Origin: Thermomonas sp.
Lineage (GTDB): Bacteria; Pseudomonadota; Gammaproteobacteria; Xanthomonadales; Xanthomonadaceae
DNA: 38,102 bases
NCBI RefSeq assembly: GCF_020850895.1
Contig: NZ_JADZDS010000110.1
Location: 1 to 38,102 of the forward strand
Direction of reading: 5' to 3'
In this document: positions 7,747 to 16,912 of the stretch, in pieces
How the letters are laid out: every line of letters starts with the position of its first letter
How positions within the stretch are numbered: the first letter of the stretch is position 1
Program-made: the position numbers and the translations under genes
The notes under the pieces: model-generated
The model's input: only the letters and a program-made list of their open reading frames with translations
What the model was told of the DNA's origin: nothing
The model's database searches: none

Positions 7747-9897
7747 TCACTCTGGGGGCAGCCGCATTTCCTGCAGCAGCCGCGGCGCAGGATAGACCTT
7801 GGCCAGCAGCCAACGCAGGTAGCGCATATCAACGTGAATCGCACGCTTGTAGCGCGGGTCGTACATCCAGCTGGCGCTGACCGCTTCCCAGTTGGAATCG
7901 AAGTTCAGCCCGATCAGCCGCCCCTGCGCGTCCAGTACCGGCGAGCCGGAATTGCCGCCGGTGGTGTCGAGGTTGGTGAGGAAATCGACGGTCTGGGTCT
8001 TCAGTTCGGGGTCGGCGGTGCTGCCGAAATCACCGCGCGCAATCGCGTCCAGCAGGGGCTTGGGCGCATCGAAGGGCACCACGCCGGTGTGCTTCTCGAC
8101 GATTCCGGCCACCGTGGTCAGGGCACGGTAGTCCACGCCATCACGCGGACTGAGCGTGCTGACCCGGCCGAAACTGACGCGCAGGGTGGAATTGGCATCC
8201 GGATACACCGCGCGACCCTGCGACTGGCGATAGGCGATCAACGCCTGCATGTAGGCCGGCCGCAGTCGCAGCAATTCGCCCGCACGCTGCTTGGCTTCGT
8301 TCTCCAGCCGCAGCAGGGCCGGTTGCAGGGTCGCTGCGGCGCGCAGCAGCGGATCGGTCGCCGCCACCAATTGCGCTGAATCCAGATGCAGCGCCGCCAG
8401 GCGCGCGGCTTCATCACCGAGCTTGGTGCCGGCATAGAGCACGTCGAGGCGCGCAGCGGCCTCGGTCATGTCCTTGCCGAAGACGCTGTCGAATTCGGGC
8501 ACCCGCTGCGCGACCGGCAGTGCGAAATAGCGCGCCAGTGCGAAGCGCAGGACTGCCTTCTCCACCTCCGGATCGTAGCGACGCTGCAGCTGCTTGAGGC
8601 CACCTTCGATCATCGCCTCGTCGCGCTGCTGGTAGCCGGACTCGCGCTGGGCATCCGGCTTGCCGCGCTCCAACGCCAGTCGCTGCAGTTGCACCGCCGC
8701 CCCCAGCAACCCCGGGCGCAGGAAGGACAGGACGAAATCGCGTTCGCGGCCCGCCTCAGCCGCATCCAGCTGCACCTGCAGCGCACGGATGTCCGCCAGC
8801 ATCGCTTGCGCATCCGCCTGCCCCGACAACCACGCCAGCATCGCGTCCTCATCTGCACGTCGCACCCGGATGGCATCGCTGCGGCGCAAGCCTTCCAACT
8901 CGCCTTGCGCGCGCTTGAGGGTGTTCTTGTAGCTGGCCACGGTGGAGGCGTACAACACCACCTTGCCGGCATTGCCCGACGTTGCCTGCTCGATGGTTCG
9001 GATCAGGCCGTCATACATCGACACCCGACTGGGCAGCAGCCAGTCGATCTGGTTGGTGAACTCGGACGCGGTGCGGTGGCGGAAGGTCGTGCCCGGGTAA
9101 CCCGCCACCATGGCGAAATCACCTTCACGAACCGGCGCCGTGGAAACCGTCAGCCAGGCCGGCGGCCGATACGGCACGTTGTCCTTCGAGAACGCCGCCG
9201 GCTTGCCGTCCTTGCCGACGTAGGCGCGATAGAAGCTGTAGTCACCGACGTGGCGGGGCCAGACGAAGTTGTCGATTTCATCGCCATAGTTGCCGATCGA
9301 CACCGGAGGTGCGTTGACCAAGCGGATGTCCTTCAGCTCCAGCTGCTTGATCAGGTAGAACTCGCTGCCGTAGTACATGTCGGCCACGCTGCAGCGGTGC
9401 CCCGCATCCTGTTCGCAGGCAGCAACCGCCGCTTTCTTCGCGGCATCGACGGCATCGAAATAGGCGCGCCCGGTCTTGCCGCGCGCACCGTCGAGGATGC
9501 GGTCGGTCACCCGGTCGAAGGCCACGGTGACGTACACCCGGGCCGCAGGCCCAGCCGACACCTCGTCATCCAGCGCCGCGGCGTTGAATCCATCGCGGAT
9601 CAGGTTGCGCTCGGGCGTGGAGTTGAGCTGGATCGCGCCCATCGCGCAATGGTGGTTGGTGACGATCAACCCCTGCTCCGAGACGAAGCTGGCGGTGCAG
9701 CCGCCCAGCGACACCACCGCCGCCAGCGGCGCTCGGGTCAGGTCGGCCAGCGCTGCCGGATCACCCCGGAATCCCGCGGCCATCAGTTGCGCCCGCAATT
9801 GCGGCAGTTGCGACGGCATCCACATGCCTTCGTCGGCATGGGCAGCCCCGGCAGCGAGGGTCAACGCGAGGGCGGCGGCGAGCGGGCGGCTGGGCAT
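7747..9897 (-). CDS. S46 family dipeptidyl-peptidase, DPP11 type
   Basis: Paralogue of the downstream S46 gene, 716 residues, with a signal peptide (MPSRPLAAALALTLAAGAAHA) before DEGMWMP. The triad is intact: His83 in TNHHC, Asp219 in RHVGDYS and Ser650 in GGNSGSP. The specificity position, 18 residues after the serine, is Ser (FDSNWE) rather than Gly. Published work on the family links Arg or Ser here with DPP11 activity on acidic P1 residues (Asp/Glu). The two genes together would let the cell trim both hydrophobic and acidic dipeptides. A TAGGAG ribosome site lies seven bases before the ATG. First gene of the pair; divergent from tdh. Confidence 0.93.
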   Translation of the reverse strand: MPSRPLAAALALTLAAGAAHADEGMWMPSQLPQLRAQLMAAGFRGDPAALADLTRAPLAAVVSLGGCTASFVSEQGLIVTNHHCAMGAIQLNSTPERNLIRDGFNAAALDDEVSAGPAARVYVTVAFDRVTDRILDGARGKTGRAYFDAVDAAKKAAVAACEQDAGHRCSVADMYYGSEFYLIKQLELKDIRLVNAPPVSIGNYGDEIDNFVWPRHVGDYSFYRAYVGKDGKPAAFSKDNVPYRPPAWLTVSTAPVREGDFAMVAGYPGTTFRHRTASEFTNQIDWLLPSRVSMYDGLIRTIEQATSGNAGKVVLYASTVASYKNTLKRAQGELEGLRRSDAIRVRRADEDAMLAWLSGQADAQAMLADIRALQVQLDAAEAGRERDFVLSFLRPGLLGAAVQLQRLALERGKPDAQRESGYQQRDEAMIEGGLKQLQRRYDPEVEKAVLRFALARYFALPVAQRVPEFDSVFGKDMTEAAARLDVLYAGTKLGDEAARLAALHLDSAQLVAATDPLLRAAATLQPALLRLENEAKQRAGELLRLRPAYMQALIAYRQSQGRAVYPDANSTLRVSFGRVSTLSPRDGVDYRALTTVAGIVEKHTGVVPFDAPKPLLDAIARGDFGSTADPELKTQTVDFLTNLDTTGGNSGSPVLDAQGRLIGLNFDSNWEAVSASWMYDPRYKRAIHVDMRYLRWLLAKVYPAPRLLQEMRLPPE

Positions 9898-9996
9898 GGA
9901 CGAACTCCTACGGTCACGGTCGCTGCGTATTAGACCACTCCCGGCACCGAATGCCGCGTGACCTCAGTCATGACAAGACCGAAACAGTGCCGGCGC

Positions 9997-10002
9997 TACA
10001 AT
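9997..10002 (+). promoter_or_regulatory. Candidate -10 box of tdh
   Basis: GCTACAATG, five of six consensus bases, lies 22 bases before the first possible tdh start. A recognisable -35 is lacking. The same core precedes folC. Confidence 0.4.
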
Positions 10003-10044
10003 GCATGCCTCCCACGACGAGCCATGAACATGTCGCAAGCCACC

Positions 10045-11067
10045 ATGCGCGCGCTGGTCAAGCGCGATGCCAGCAAGGGCATCTGGATGGAACAGGTGCC
10101 GGTGCCCACGCCCGGCCCCAATGAGGTGCTGATCAAGCTGGAAAAGACCGCGATCTGCGGCACCGACCTGCACATCTACCTGTGGGACGAATGGAGCCAG
10201 CGCACGATCAAGCCGGGCCTGACCATCGGGCATGAGTTCGTCGGCCGGATCGTGCAGCTGGGTTCGGCGGTCAGCGGCTACGAGGTCGGCCAGCGCGTTT
10301 CCGCCGAAGGCCATATCGTCTGCGGCCACTGCCGCAACTGCCGCGGCGGGCGTCCGCACCTGTGCCCAAACACGGTTGGCATCGGCGTCAACCGCAACGG
10401 CGCCTTCGCCGAATACATGGCCATGCCGGTGTCCAACCTGTGGCCGATCCCGGACCAGATTCCGTCGGAGCTTGCTGCCTACTTCGACCCCTACGGCAAT
10501 GCCGCGCACTGCGCGCTGGAATTCGACGTGATCGGCGAGGATGTGCTGATCACCGGCGCCGGCCCGATCGGGATCATTGCCGCCGGTATCTGCAAGCACA
10601 TCGGTGCGCGCAACGTCGTCGTCACCGATGTCAATGATTTCCGCCTCAAGCTGGCCGCCGACATGGGCGCGACCCGGGTCGTGAACGTCGCCAACCAGTC
10701 GCTGAAGGACGTGATGGCCGACCTGCACATGGAAGGTTTCGACGTCGGCCTGGAGATGAGCGGCAATCCGCGCGCCTTCAACGACATGCTCGATTGCATG
10801 TACCACGGCGGCAAGATCGCGATGCTCGGGATCATGCCGAAGGGTGCAGGCTGCGACTGGGACAAGATCATCTTCAAGGGCCTGACTGTGCAGGGCATCT
10901 ACGGCCGCAAGATGTACGAGACCTGGTACAAGATGACCCAACTGGTGCTGTCCGGCTTCCCGCTGGGCAAGGTATTGACCCACCAACTACCGATCGACGA
11001 CTTCCAGAAGGGCTTCGACCTGATGGAAGCCGGCAAGGCCGGCAAAGTCGTGCTCAGCTGGAATTGA
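10045..11067 (+). CDS. tdh: L-threonine 3-dehydrogenase Tdh
   Basis: Zinc-dependent, NAD-linked medium-chain dehydrogenase converting threonine to 2-amino-3-ketobutyrate, which Kbl (encoded 1.7 kb downstream) splits to glycine and acetyl-CoA. Catalytic-zinc cysteine is in AICGTD and the histidine in GHEFVG; the structural zinc site is CGHCRNC...C. The Rossmann loop is GAGPIG. This start ([14 protein letters not shown]) gives 340 residues and aligns with the 341-residue E. coli enzyme (MKAL...). Two upstream in-frame ATGs at 10024 and 10030 would add 7 or 5 residues; none has a clear ribosome site, so the start is uncertain. Confidence 0.95.
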   Translation: MRALVKRDASKGIWMEQVPVPTPGPNEVLIKLEKTAICGTDLHIYLWDEWSQRTIKPGLTIGHEFVGRIVQLGSAVSGYEVGQRVSAEGHIVCGHCRNCRGGRPHLCPNTVGIGVNRNGAFAEYMAMPVSNLWPIPDQIPSELAAYFDPYGNAAHCALEFDVIGEDVLITGAGPIGIIAAGICKHIGARNVVVTDVNDFRLKLAADMGATRVVNVANQSLKDVMADLHMEGFDVGLEMSGNPRAFNDMLDCMYHGGKIAMLGIMPKGAGCDWDKIIFKGLTVQGIYGRKMYETWYKMTQLVLSGFPLGKVLTHQLPIDDFQKGFDLMEAGKAGKVVLSWN

Positions 11068-11083
11068 TCGCGGCCTGGCCCAA

Positions 11084-11199
11084 GGCAACGCTGATGCAGT
11101 CGGCGTTGCCTGCCGACCATGGGTGGTCGGCCGCGGATCGATCATTGAAGTGATTGATCCGCGTGAGCTGCGTCCGGGAGGGACTTGTTCAGCATTGCA
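11084..11199. repeat. Structured repeat, copy 2 (core with internal deletion)
   Basis: It shares with copy 1 the opening GGCAACGCTGAT, the GTCGGCGTTGCC partner arm, the GCCGACC.TGG.TGGTCGGC hairpin, the CGCGGATCGATCAT...GATTGATCCGCG hairpin and the closing TTCAGCATTGC. It lacks about 35 bases between the CCGGG of the fourth hairpin and GAGGGAC, which removes the last two stems. The outer 23-bp ends of copy 1 were not found. It lies between the convergent tdh and membrane-protein genes. Confidence 0.75.
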
Positions 11200-11227
11200 C
11201 CAGGTCGGACCGGAGTCCGCCGACTGA

Positions 11228-12658
11228 TCAAACGCCGGGCACGGTCGCACCGCCGTCTTGGGTACGTTCGATGTGATCAAGCTGGTCGTCGCTGTAACCG
11301 GCACCGGAAGCGAAGATCAGAAACTCGCGCGCCGCCCGGCGCGCCCTCGCGTCTGCACTGGCGTCACGCAAGGTGGCTTCCGCCGCAGGCGTGAACAATC
11401 GCTGCACATCGTCGTGTCCGGCATCGTGCAGATTGCGCAGGCGCACGAACAGGGCAACGCGTGCGGGCGCGTCAAGCTTGCCAACCGCTTCCCGCGCCTG
11501 CGACTGCAGTTCGATGAAGGCGGCTTCCGGCGTCGCCGGCTGGGGTTGCGGCAAACGCAAGCGCAACTTGCCGAAGCTGTCTGCGTAGAACCCGGTTTCG
11601 CGCGTCCATTGCAGGCGCTCGCCATTCACCAGCAAGGCGTCCGCCGGCGCACTGGCCGTGAGACGGCTGACGCGGTTGATGTCGTCGAGCATGGCTTGCG
11701 CGATATCGGCCGCATCACTGTTCACATGGCGGAGCATGCGCGGCAGGACATCGCTCCACCACGGCAGGGCCAGCAACGGCAACAGGATCAGCGCCCACAG
11801 CAGGACACCGGATTGCCCGGTGAGCAGACGTATCCCTGCACGCCATGCGAACACGCCGATCGCACCTAGGATCAGGGTAACGATGAGGCTGATGGTGCGA
11901 TTCATCCCGCCAGTGCGGCGCGCCTCGACGATCCCGCTGGGCATGGGCAACGTTGGGCGGCGCGGATCGTAGCGCAGCGGGATGCCGGTATCGGTGCGGC
12001 TCCAGCTGGCAATGGCAAACGTGAGCGGCCGATCGTACTGTTCACGCAACGCAGCAAGCGCCGTGGTGGGTGCCGGCTTGCCCAGCATGAAGGTGTCGTA
12101 GGGCGGATGGGTGGACAGCCACTCCAGCGCCCGCTTCGACATCCGCATCTGCGGGATCTGGATACCTGATCCGTCGCGCAGGAAGGCGAACGGCACGCCG
12201 GGAGCCAACGTGTCCCAATTGTCGATACGGAAGTCATCGCTGAAGCTGAAGCGGTTGCCACAAAAGGCCCGCTGCCGTCCGCGACCACGTTCCGCGTAGG
12301 CAACCAGCACGCAAGCTTGGATCGTGGCGTAGGGCTGCCACCGTCGGCTGTCCTTGGGCAGCTTGGCTGGGTCGAAGTCGAGTGCCAGCCAGCCGTCAAC
12401 GATGCGCCCGTGTGCCGTTGCAGTGAACGGGGCGTACCGGTGCGCATCCACCATCTGCTGCGGCCAGCACATCCACGCCACGGCGAGGAAGGTGCCACCG
12501 ACCAGCAAGATGAAACCGGAGAGCAGCTTCATCAGAGGGGACGCTGCGAGCCCGACCAGGCGGTCAAGCCCCCATTCGCGCAGATCTGTCGCAAGCGTGT
12601 CATCCACGGGGGTCCGCGATGCCTCTGCCTGATCTTTCGGCGGATGCGGGGCCGGCAT
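11228..12658 (-). CDS. Integral membrane protein of unknown function
   Basis: I do not recognise a named family. The 476-residue product has one N-terminal membrane segment ([20 protein letters not shown] region, about residues 43-65). A large loop of about 185 residues follows, probably periplasmic, with several Trp/Tyr and two Cys. Two further segments ([17 protein letters not shown] and [19 protein letters not shown]) precede a C-terminal soluble part of about 155 residues rich in Arg, Ala and Asp. A strong ribosome site (GGAGGTG) fixes the start; the longer frame adds an unrelated Arg-rich leader. It sits on the opposite strand between tdh and kbl, so it is probably not part of threonine catabolism. 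Confidence 0.75.
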   Translation of the reverse strand: MPAPHPPKDQAEASRTPVDDTLATDLREWGLDRLVGLAASPLMKLLSGFILLVGGTFLAVAWMCWPQQMVDAHRYAPFTATAHGRIVDGWLALDFDPAKLPKDSRRWQPYATIQACVLVAYAERGRGRQRAFCGNRFSFSDDFRIDNWDTLAPGVPFAFLRDGSGIQIPQMRMSKRALEWLSTHPPYDTFMLGKPAPTTALAALREQYDRPLTFAIASWSRTDTGIPLRYDPRRPTLPMPSGIVEARRTGGMNRTISLIVTLILGAIGVFAWRAGIRLLTGQSGVLLWALILLPLLALPWWSDVLPRMLRHVNSDAADIAQAMLDDINRVSRLTASAPADALLVNGERLQWTRETGFYADSFGKLRLRLPQPQPATPEAAFIELQSQAREAVGKLDAPARVALFVRLRNLHDAGHDDVQRLFTPAAEATLRDASADARARRAAREFLIFASGAGYSDDQLDHIERTQDGGATVPGV

Positions 12659-12793
12659 GGTTTCACCTCCGTGACCGCGAAGTGTAGGCAGGGCCCGCCT
12701 CGACTGGCAACGAAGACCGCCCATGAGGGTGCGCCTGACCAATGCGGAGAATCGGTTGCGCTAGACTCAGTGCCCCGCTCAAGGAAGTCACCC

Positions 12794-13993
12794 ATGGACC
12801 ACAGCACCGGCGATCGCTTCGCGTCCGAGCTCGCATCGATCCGCGCCCAGGGCCTCTACAAGTCCGAACGCATCATCACCAGTCCGCAGTCGGCCGAGAT
12901 CACCCTCGCCGACGGCCGCACGGTGCTGAACTTCTGCGCCAACAACTACCTTGGGCTTGCCGACCATCCCGACATCATCGCCGCCGCCAAGTCCGCGCTC
13001 GACAGCCACGGTTTCGGCATGGCCTCGGTGCGCTTCATTTGCGGCACCCAGGACCTGCACAAGCAACTCGAACGCACCATTTCCGAGTTCTTCGGCAAGC
13101 AGGACACCATCCTGTACGCCGCCTGCTTCGATGCCAACGGCGGCCTGTTCGAGCCGCTGCTGGACGAGCACGACGCGATCATTTCCGACGCACTGAACCA
13201 CGCCTCGATCATCGACGGTGTGCGCCTGTGCAAGGCCAAGCGCTACCGCTATGCCAACTGCAACATGGATGATCTGGAAGCGCAGCTCCAGCAGGCCAAG
13301 GCCGATGGCGCACGCACCATCCTGATTACCACCGACGGCGTGTTCTCGATGGATGGCTTCATCGCCCCGCTCGATGAGATCACCGCGCTGGCGGAAAAGT
13401 ACGGCGCGCTGGTGCACATCGACGAATGCCATGCCACCGGCTTCCTCGGTGCGACCGGCCGCGGCAGCGCCGAGGTCAAGGGCGTGCTGGACAAGATCGA
13501 CATCATCACCGGCACGCTCGGCAAGGCGATGGGCGGTGCCCTAGGCGGTTTCACCACCGCGCGCAGCGAAGTGATCGAGCTGCTGCGCCAGCGCTCGCGT
13601 CCCTACCTGTTCTCCAACTCGCTGCCGCCGCACGTGGCCGCCGCGGGAACCAAGGCCTTCGAAATGTTGTCCGCTGCGGGCGAACTGCGCGAACGACTGC
13701 GCGAGAACACCGCACATTTCCGCACGCGCATGACCGCCGCCGGTTTCGACATCAAACCGGGCGTGCATCCGATCTGCCCGGTGATGCTGTACGACGCGCC
13801 GCTGGCGCAGCGCTTCGCCGAGCGCCTGCTGGAAGAAGGCATCTATGCCATCGGTTTCTTCTTCCCGGTCGTCGCCAAGGGCCAGGCTCGCATCCGCACC
13901 CAGATGAGCGCTGCGCACACGCGCGAGCAACTGGATCGCGCGATCGATGCGTTTACCCGAATCGGACACGAGTTGGGCGTACTCGCCAACTGA
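12794..13993 (+). CDS. kbl: 2-amino-3-ketobutyrate CoA ligase (glycine C-acetyltransferase)
   Basis: PLP enzyme of the alpha-oxoamine synthase family. With Tdh it degrades threonine to glycine and acetyl-CoA. The 399 residues match the family length (E. coli 398). Marks include [14 protein letters not shown] near the N-terminus, [26 protein letters not shown] with the PLP-ring aspartate, and [13 protein letters not shown], in which the lysine carries PLP. The ribosome site AAGGAAG lies six to seven bases before the ATG. A TAGACT -10-like box about 35 bases upstream suggests its own promoter. It is on the tdh strand, but a gene on the other strand stands between them. Confidence 0.96.
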   Translation: MDHSTGDRFASELASIRAQGLYKSERIITSPQSAEITLADGRTVLNFCANNYLGLADHPDIIAAAKSALDSHGFGMASVRFICGTQDLHKQLERTISEFFGKQDTILYAACFDANGGLFEPLLDEHDAIISDALNHASIIDGVRLCKAKRYRYANCNMDDLEAQLQQAKADGARTILITTDGVFSMDGFIAPLDEITALAEKYGALVHIDECHATGFLGATGRGSAEVKGVLDKIDIITGTLGKAMGGALGGFTTARSEVIELLRQRSRPYLFSNSLPPHVAAAGTKAFEMLSAAGELRERLRENTAHFRTRMTAAGFDIKPGVHPICPVMLYDAPLAQRFAERLLEEGIYAIGFFFPVVAKGQARIRTQMSAAHTREQLDRAIDAFTRIGHELGVLAN

Positions 13994-14026
13994 AGACAGC
14001 ACCGACAACCCGCAGGGACCTGCAGC

Positions 14027-14044
14027 GCCACCGTCGACGGTGGC
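14027..14044. repeat. 18-bp perfect palindrome between convergent genes
   Basis: GCCACCGTCGACGGTGGC lies between the kbl stop and the end of the opposing secreted-protein gene. It could form a stem in transcripts from either side, but there is no T-run, so an intrinsic terminator is not supported. It might be a binding site; nothing more can be said. Confidence 0.4.
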
Positions 14045-14062
14045 AGGAGCCTTCCGGCTCGG

Positions 14063-14560
14063 TCAGGGCTTGGGCGCGTCGCTCGCCGCTGGTGGAGGAG
14101 TCGCCGTCGTGCTGGCGTCCCGGCGACCCACAACGCGCACTCCACGCGCCTTCAGCCATGCGTCGAATTCGTCCGCCGTCATGCGCTTGCCGTTCTGGGT
14201 CATGTTGAACCGCCACGGCCGGTTGTCGTACGCTGTCGCCGGCGTGTAGCCCGCGGGATCCGCCGAACCTGGCGCAGTTGGCGCAGGCGCCGCGGAAGTT
14301 GCCATCGCGCGACAACCGTCGATCCGGATCCGTGTGAGCACCCTGTCCACCGACAGCGACTCGTCATAGGCCTGGGCGAGTACGCCGCTGGCACCGCCCA
14401 GTTGGGTGGATGTCGGGGTCAGTTCACTGGCGACCGGAAAGATCCAGCTCGTATTGACCAAGGTGACCTGGTCAACCCGGCACGTTGCCCCGCCAGCCCA
14501 AGCCATTGCCGGCATGCCGAGCAAGCACATGATCCCGACAATTCCACGAATCCCCGACAT
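14063..14560 (-). CDS. Secreted protein of unknown function
   Basis: No known domain recognised. The 165-residue precursor has a signal peptide (MSGIRGIVGIMCLLGMPAMA, cleavage after AWA). The mature part has two cysteines, one just after the cleavage site (GATC) and one in IDGCRAM, and an Ala/Pro-rich middle. A conserved-looking block (PWRFNMTQNGKRMTADEFDA) lies about 50 residues from the end, before a low-complexity Ala/Pro/Thr tail. GGGGAG before the ATG supports this start over the 37-residue longer frame. It follows ompA on the same strand, but a strong terminator separates them, so it is probably transcribed alone. Confidence 0.7.
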   Translation of the reverse strand: MSGIRGIVGIMCLLGMPAMAWAGGATCRVDQVTLVNTSWIFPVASELTPTSTQLGGASGVLAQAYDESLSVDRVLTRIRIDGCRAMATSAAPAPTAPGSADPAGYTPATAYDNRPWRFNMTQNGKRMTADEFDAWLKARGVRVVGRRDASTTATPPPAASDAPKP

Positions 14561-14653
14561 CGCCAGACTCCCCGACCGTTGGTGCAAGTGTATGGGCGCG
14601 CTCATTGCACTGCAACATGCAAGCACATGCGCGCGCGATGCACGGCTTGCCTG

Positions 14654-14685
14654 AAAAACGAAGCCCGGCACACGGCCGGGCTTCG
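14654..14685 (-). terminator. Rho-independent terminator of ompA
   Basis: Read on the minus strand, an 11-bp perfect stem (CGAAGCCCGGC / GCCGGGCTTCG, loop of five) is followed by TTTTT. It lies 27 bases past the ompA stop. Confidence 0.92.
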
Positions 14686-14711
14686 CCTGATGCTGTACGA
14701 ACGCCCGGAAC

Positions 14712-15788
14712 TTACTGGGTGTTCAACTCGGTGCGACGGTTGGTCTCGCTCTTGCAGCCCGGGAGGGTCTGCGAGGTCTGCTCCAGCGGACGGCTCTCGC
14801 CGTAGCCGACCGGACCCGCCAGACGCGAGGCATCCACGCCATTGCTGGTCAGGAAGTCGAACACGGTCCGTGCGCGCTTCTCCGACAGCCCTTGGTTGTA
14901 GGTGTCGGTGCCGCAGAGGTCGGTGTGACCGGCGACTTCGACCCGCAGGTCGGGATAGCGCTTCAGGATCTCGACCGCCTCGTTGAGGATCGCGACCGCA
15001 TCCGGACGCAGCGTGGCCTTGTCGAAATCGAAGTTCACGCCCTTGAGGTCGATCGACACCGGCACCGGGCAGCCGTCCGGACCGATGGTCTGGCCAGCCT
15101 GCGAGTTCGGGCACTTGTCGTTGCAGTTGTTGACGCCGTCGCCGTCTTCATCGAGGTCGGCGCAGGTCTGCTGCGGCGGCGGTGCCTGGACGACCGCCGG
15201 GGCCGGATCCGGGCCGAGGGCGTAGGTCAGGCCAACCGAAGCCAGCACATCCAACTGGGCGTTCTGGTTCAGGTACGGACCCGGGTTGTACTCGTCGAAG
15301 TCGGAACGGGCGAACACCTCGGTACGGATGTCGAGGCGATCGTAGTCGAACTGCAAGCCCGCACCGAAGGTCAGGGCCGCATTCGATCCACGACGGCGCA
15401 CGATCAACGGGCCGACATAGTACTGCTGCTCATGGCGCTGCCAGCCCAAGCCGGCGCGGACGTACGGCCAGAACTTGTCACCTTCGTCGCGGAAATGGTA
15501 GCGGCCGTCCAGCGAAATGCCGTACTGGCTCCAACGCAGGTCAGGGAAGCCGGACACGTCCGGGTTCTGGTAGTTCGCTTCCACGTCAAACGAGAGGTGC
15601 TGCGTGAAGAACTTGCCAAAGCCGAGTGTCGCGAACATCGCATCCTCGGTCCCGCGGCTTGAATCCTGGAAGTTCACACCGGTCGAACCGGTGACATACC
15701 AACGATCGTCATACTCCTGGGCAGACGCAGCCTGCGCCACCATGCCCAGGCCAACCACGAGGGCGGCACTGAGGAGTTTCTTGTTCAT
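14712..15788 (-). CDS. OmpA-family outer-membrane protein with calcium-type linker
   Basis: A 358-residue outer-membrane protein anchoring the envelope to peptidoglycan. A signal peptide (about 1-23, cleaved after AQAASA) leads into an eight-stranded-type barrel (about 24-192) of alternating aromatic segments. A Pro-rich hinge follows, then a thrombospondin type 3-like calcium motif (DLDEDGDGVNNCNDKCPNS, 211-229) and an OmpA C-terminal domain (about 243-358). The domain has NFDFDKATL, the peptidoglycan-binding region VAGHTD.CGTDTYNQGLSEKRA, and NRRTEL at the end. Cysteine pairs in the linker and the OmpA domain suggest disulfides. The ribosome site AAGGAG is ideal. The mRNA has a long leader and ends at the strong terminator. 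Confidence 0.93.
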   Translation of the reverse strand: MNKKLLSAALVVGLGMVAQAASAQEYDDRWYVTGSTGVNFQDSSRGTEDAMFATLGFGKFFTQHLSFDVEANYQNPDVSGFPDLRWSQYGISLDGRYHFRDEGDKFWPYVRAGLGWQRHEQQYYVGPLIVRRRGSNAALTFGAGLQFDYDRLDIRTEVFARSDFDEYNPGPYLNQNAQLDVLASVGLTYALGPDPAPAVVQAPPPQQTCADLDEDGDGVNNCNDKCPNSQAGQTIGPDGCPVPVSIDLKGVNFDFDKATLRPDAVAILNEAVEILKRYPDLRVEVAGHTDLCGTDTYNQGLSEKRARTVFDFLTSNGVDASRLAGPVGYGESRPLEQTSQTLPGCKSETNRRTELNTQ

Positions 15789-16380
15789 GTTTCAGCTCCT
15801 TGAGATATACCAAATGAAGAAACCGCGACGCAAAAAAAACGGGTGCCCCTATCACTCCGGTCCACATGCAAATCCGGGCACAAGGCAACCGTGCATATGA
15901 AGGCCGCGTTAACACTAACATAACAGTTCCACGATTGCCAAGCCTTCTTTCAAATCGCCGCGACACTTGCCTCTGCTGCCGCGGGACGGGGCGCCCCGGC
16001 AAGATCGAACAATCCGCCTGGGATCACGCCTGTTGGAAGCCAGTTTGGGATCTCGAGCAAAAACTCGACATGAATCAGCAAGTTCCACTCTGCCCGTTCA
16101 GCCCCGGTTCGAACTCGTGGGCTTAGTGTGCGCACTCCGGTTCGATTGACCCGCGATCCCCCGCGCTCGTATCGGAAACAGGGCAACCGGCCTTCGGCAG
16201 CAACCTTCGCCTCAGGACCGGCACAGGACACCATCAAGAGCGTCCGCCCAGCGCGCACCCGCGTGCAAGAGCATCCGGCCCTGTTCGGCCGAACTCTCTA
16301 ATTCGCCATGACCCGACGTGCTTCCTCCCGGCCCTGTTCCGGCGAAGTGCGTCGCGCCGCAACGGAACAAGGAGTCCGAC
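15789..16380. other. 592-base divergent intergenic region (ompA / sleB-like)
   Basis: No credible gene or tRNA seen. The ompA side is the AT-richest part: TTGGCA near 15,940 and TAGTGT about 18 bases further toward ompA could form a weak promoter, and a run of eight A (T on the ompA strand) lies near 15,831. GTGCCC and GGGCAC arms near 15,843 and 15,875 could pair in the ompA leader. The other side carries two near-identical blocks (CCGGCCCTGTTCGGCCG at about 16,275 and CCGGCCCTGTTCCGGCGAA at about 16,328), a local duplication. Small in-frame openings exist but lack ribosome sites and family resemblance. Confidence 0.5.
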
Positions 16381-16839
16381 ATGAAACTGGCGTGGATCCT
16401 CTGGCTTTCGCACGTCCTGCCGCAACCAGCCGCCGATTCGCTGTGCCTGTCGACCACGGTCTATCTGGAGGCCCGAGACCAGACCGCGCTTGGCCAGCAG
16501 GCGGTCGCCGAAGTTGCCCTGCGCCGCCGCGACAGCGGACTGTGGGGAAACAACCTGTGCGCGGTCGTGACAGCAAGGAAGCAATTCGCCCCCACGATCG
16601 TGTCCCCGCAAACCCGGCTGTCAAACACCGGCGCATGGGAAGACGCAGTAACGGTGGCGCTGGCATCGGAACGCAATTGGGCGCTGCCCATCGGCCAACG
16701 CAAGCAGATCGTTCCCGGAGCCAGCCATTTCGCGGCCACCGCCATCACTGGCCAGATCTGGCGTCATGCGAATCAAGTCGCCACGATCGGGGACCACACC
16801 TTCTACAGCGTGCCAGGCCTGCTCAAGCAACGCAGTTGA
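16381..16839 (+). CDS. SleB/CwlJ-type cell wall hydrolase
   Basis: Hydrolase_2 family, named for spore-cortex lytic enzymes; proteobacterial members are thought to act on peptidoglycan in the envelope. The 152-residue protein is little more than the catalytic domain. TTVYLEARDQTALGQQAVAE aligns with the family pattern '.VIYFEARGE...GQ.AVA.VVLNR', with the presumed catalytic glutamate in LEAR. The C-terminal half has SHFAATAITGQIW and IGDHTFYSV, corresponding to the family's closing H.F motif. The N-terminus (MKLAWILWLSHVLPQPA) may be a short signal sequence, but cleavage is uncertain. AAGGAG precedes the ATG. The glutathione transferase gene follows after 73 bases. Confidence 0.8.
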   Translation: MKLAWILWLSHVLPQPAADSLCLSTTVYLEARDQTALGQQAVAEVALRRRDSGLWGNNLCAVVTARKQFAPTIVSPQTRLSNTGAWEDAVTVALASERNWALPIGQRKQIVPGASHFAATAITGQIWRHANQVATIGDHTFYSVPGLLKQRS

Positions 16840-16912
16840 TCAGGCTTCGCTTGGTCATTCCCTCTTCACCCGCGATGACGGATAGTGCCTGCCTGTCCAA
16901 AGGAGGCTCTCC

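Noticed and set aside
12317-12793. In-frame N-terminal extension of kbl (about 159 residues)
   Set aside because: It overlaps the opposing membrane-protein gene, has no similarity to Kbl, and the normal start has a ribosome site.
15866-16126. Small plus-strand frame between ompA and the SleB-like gene
   Set aside because: No ribosome site, no signal or domain, and it covers the likely ompA promoter region.
16080-16170. TTCGA-containing segments suggesting a tRNA T-arm
   Set aside because: The flanking bases do not form a 5-bp T-stem, and no acceptor or anticodon arms could be found.
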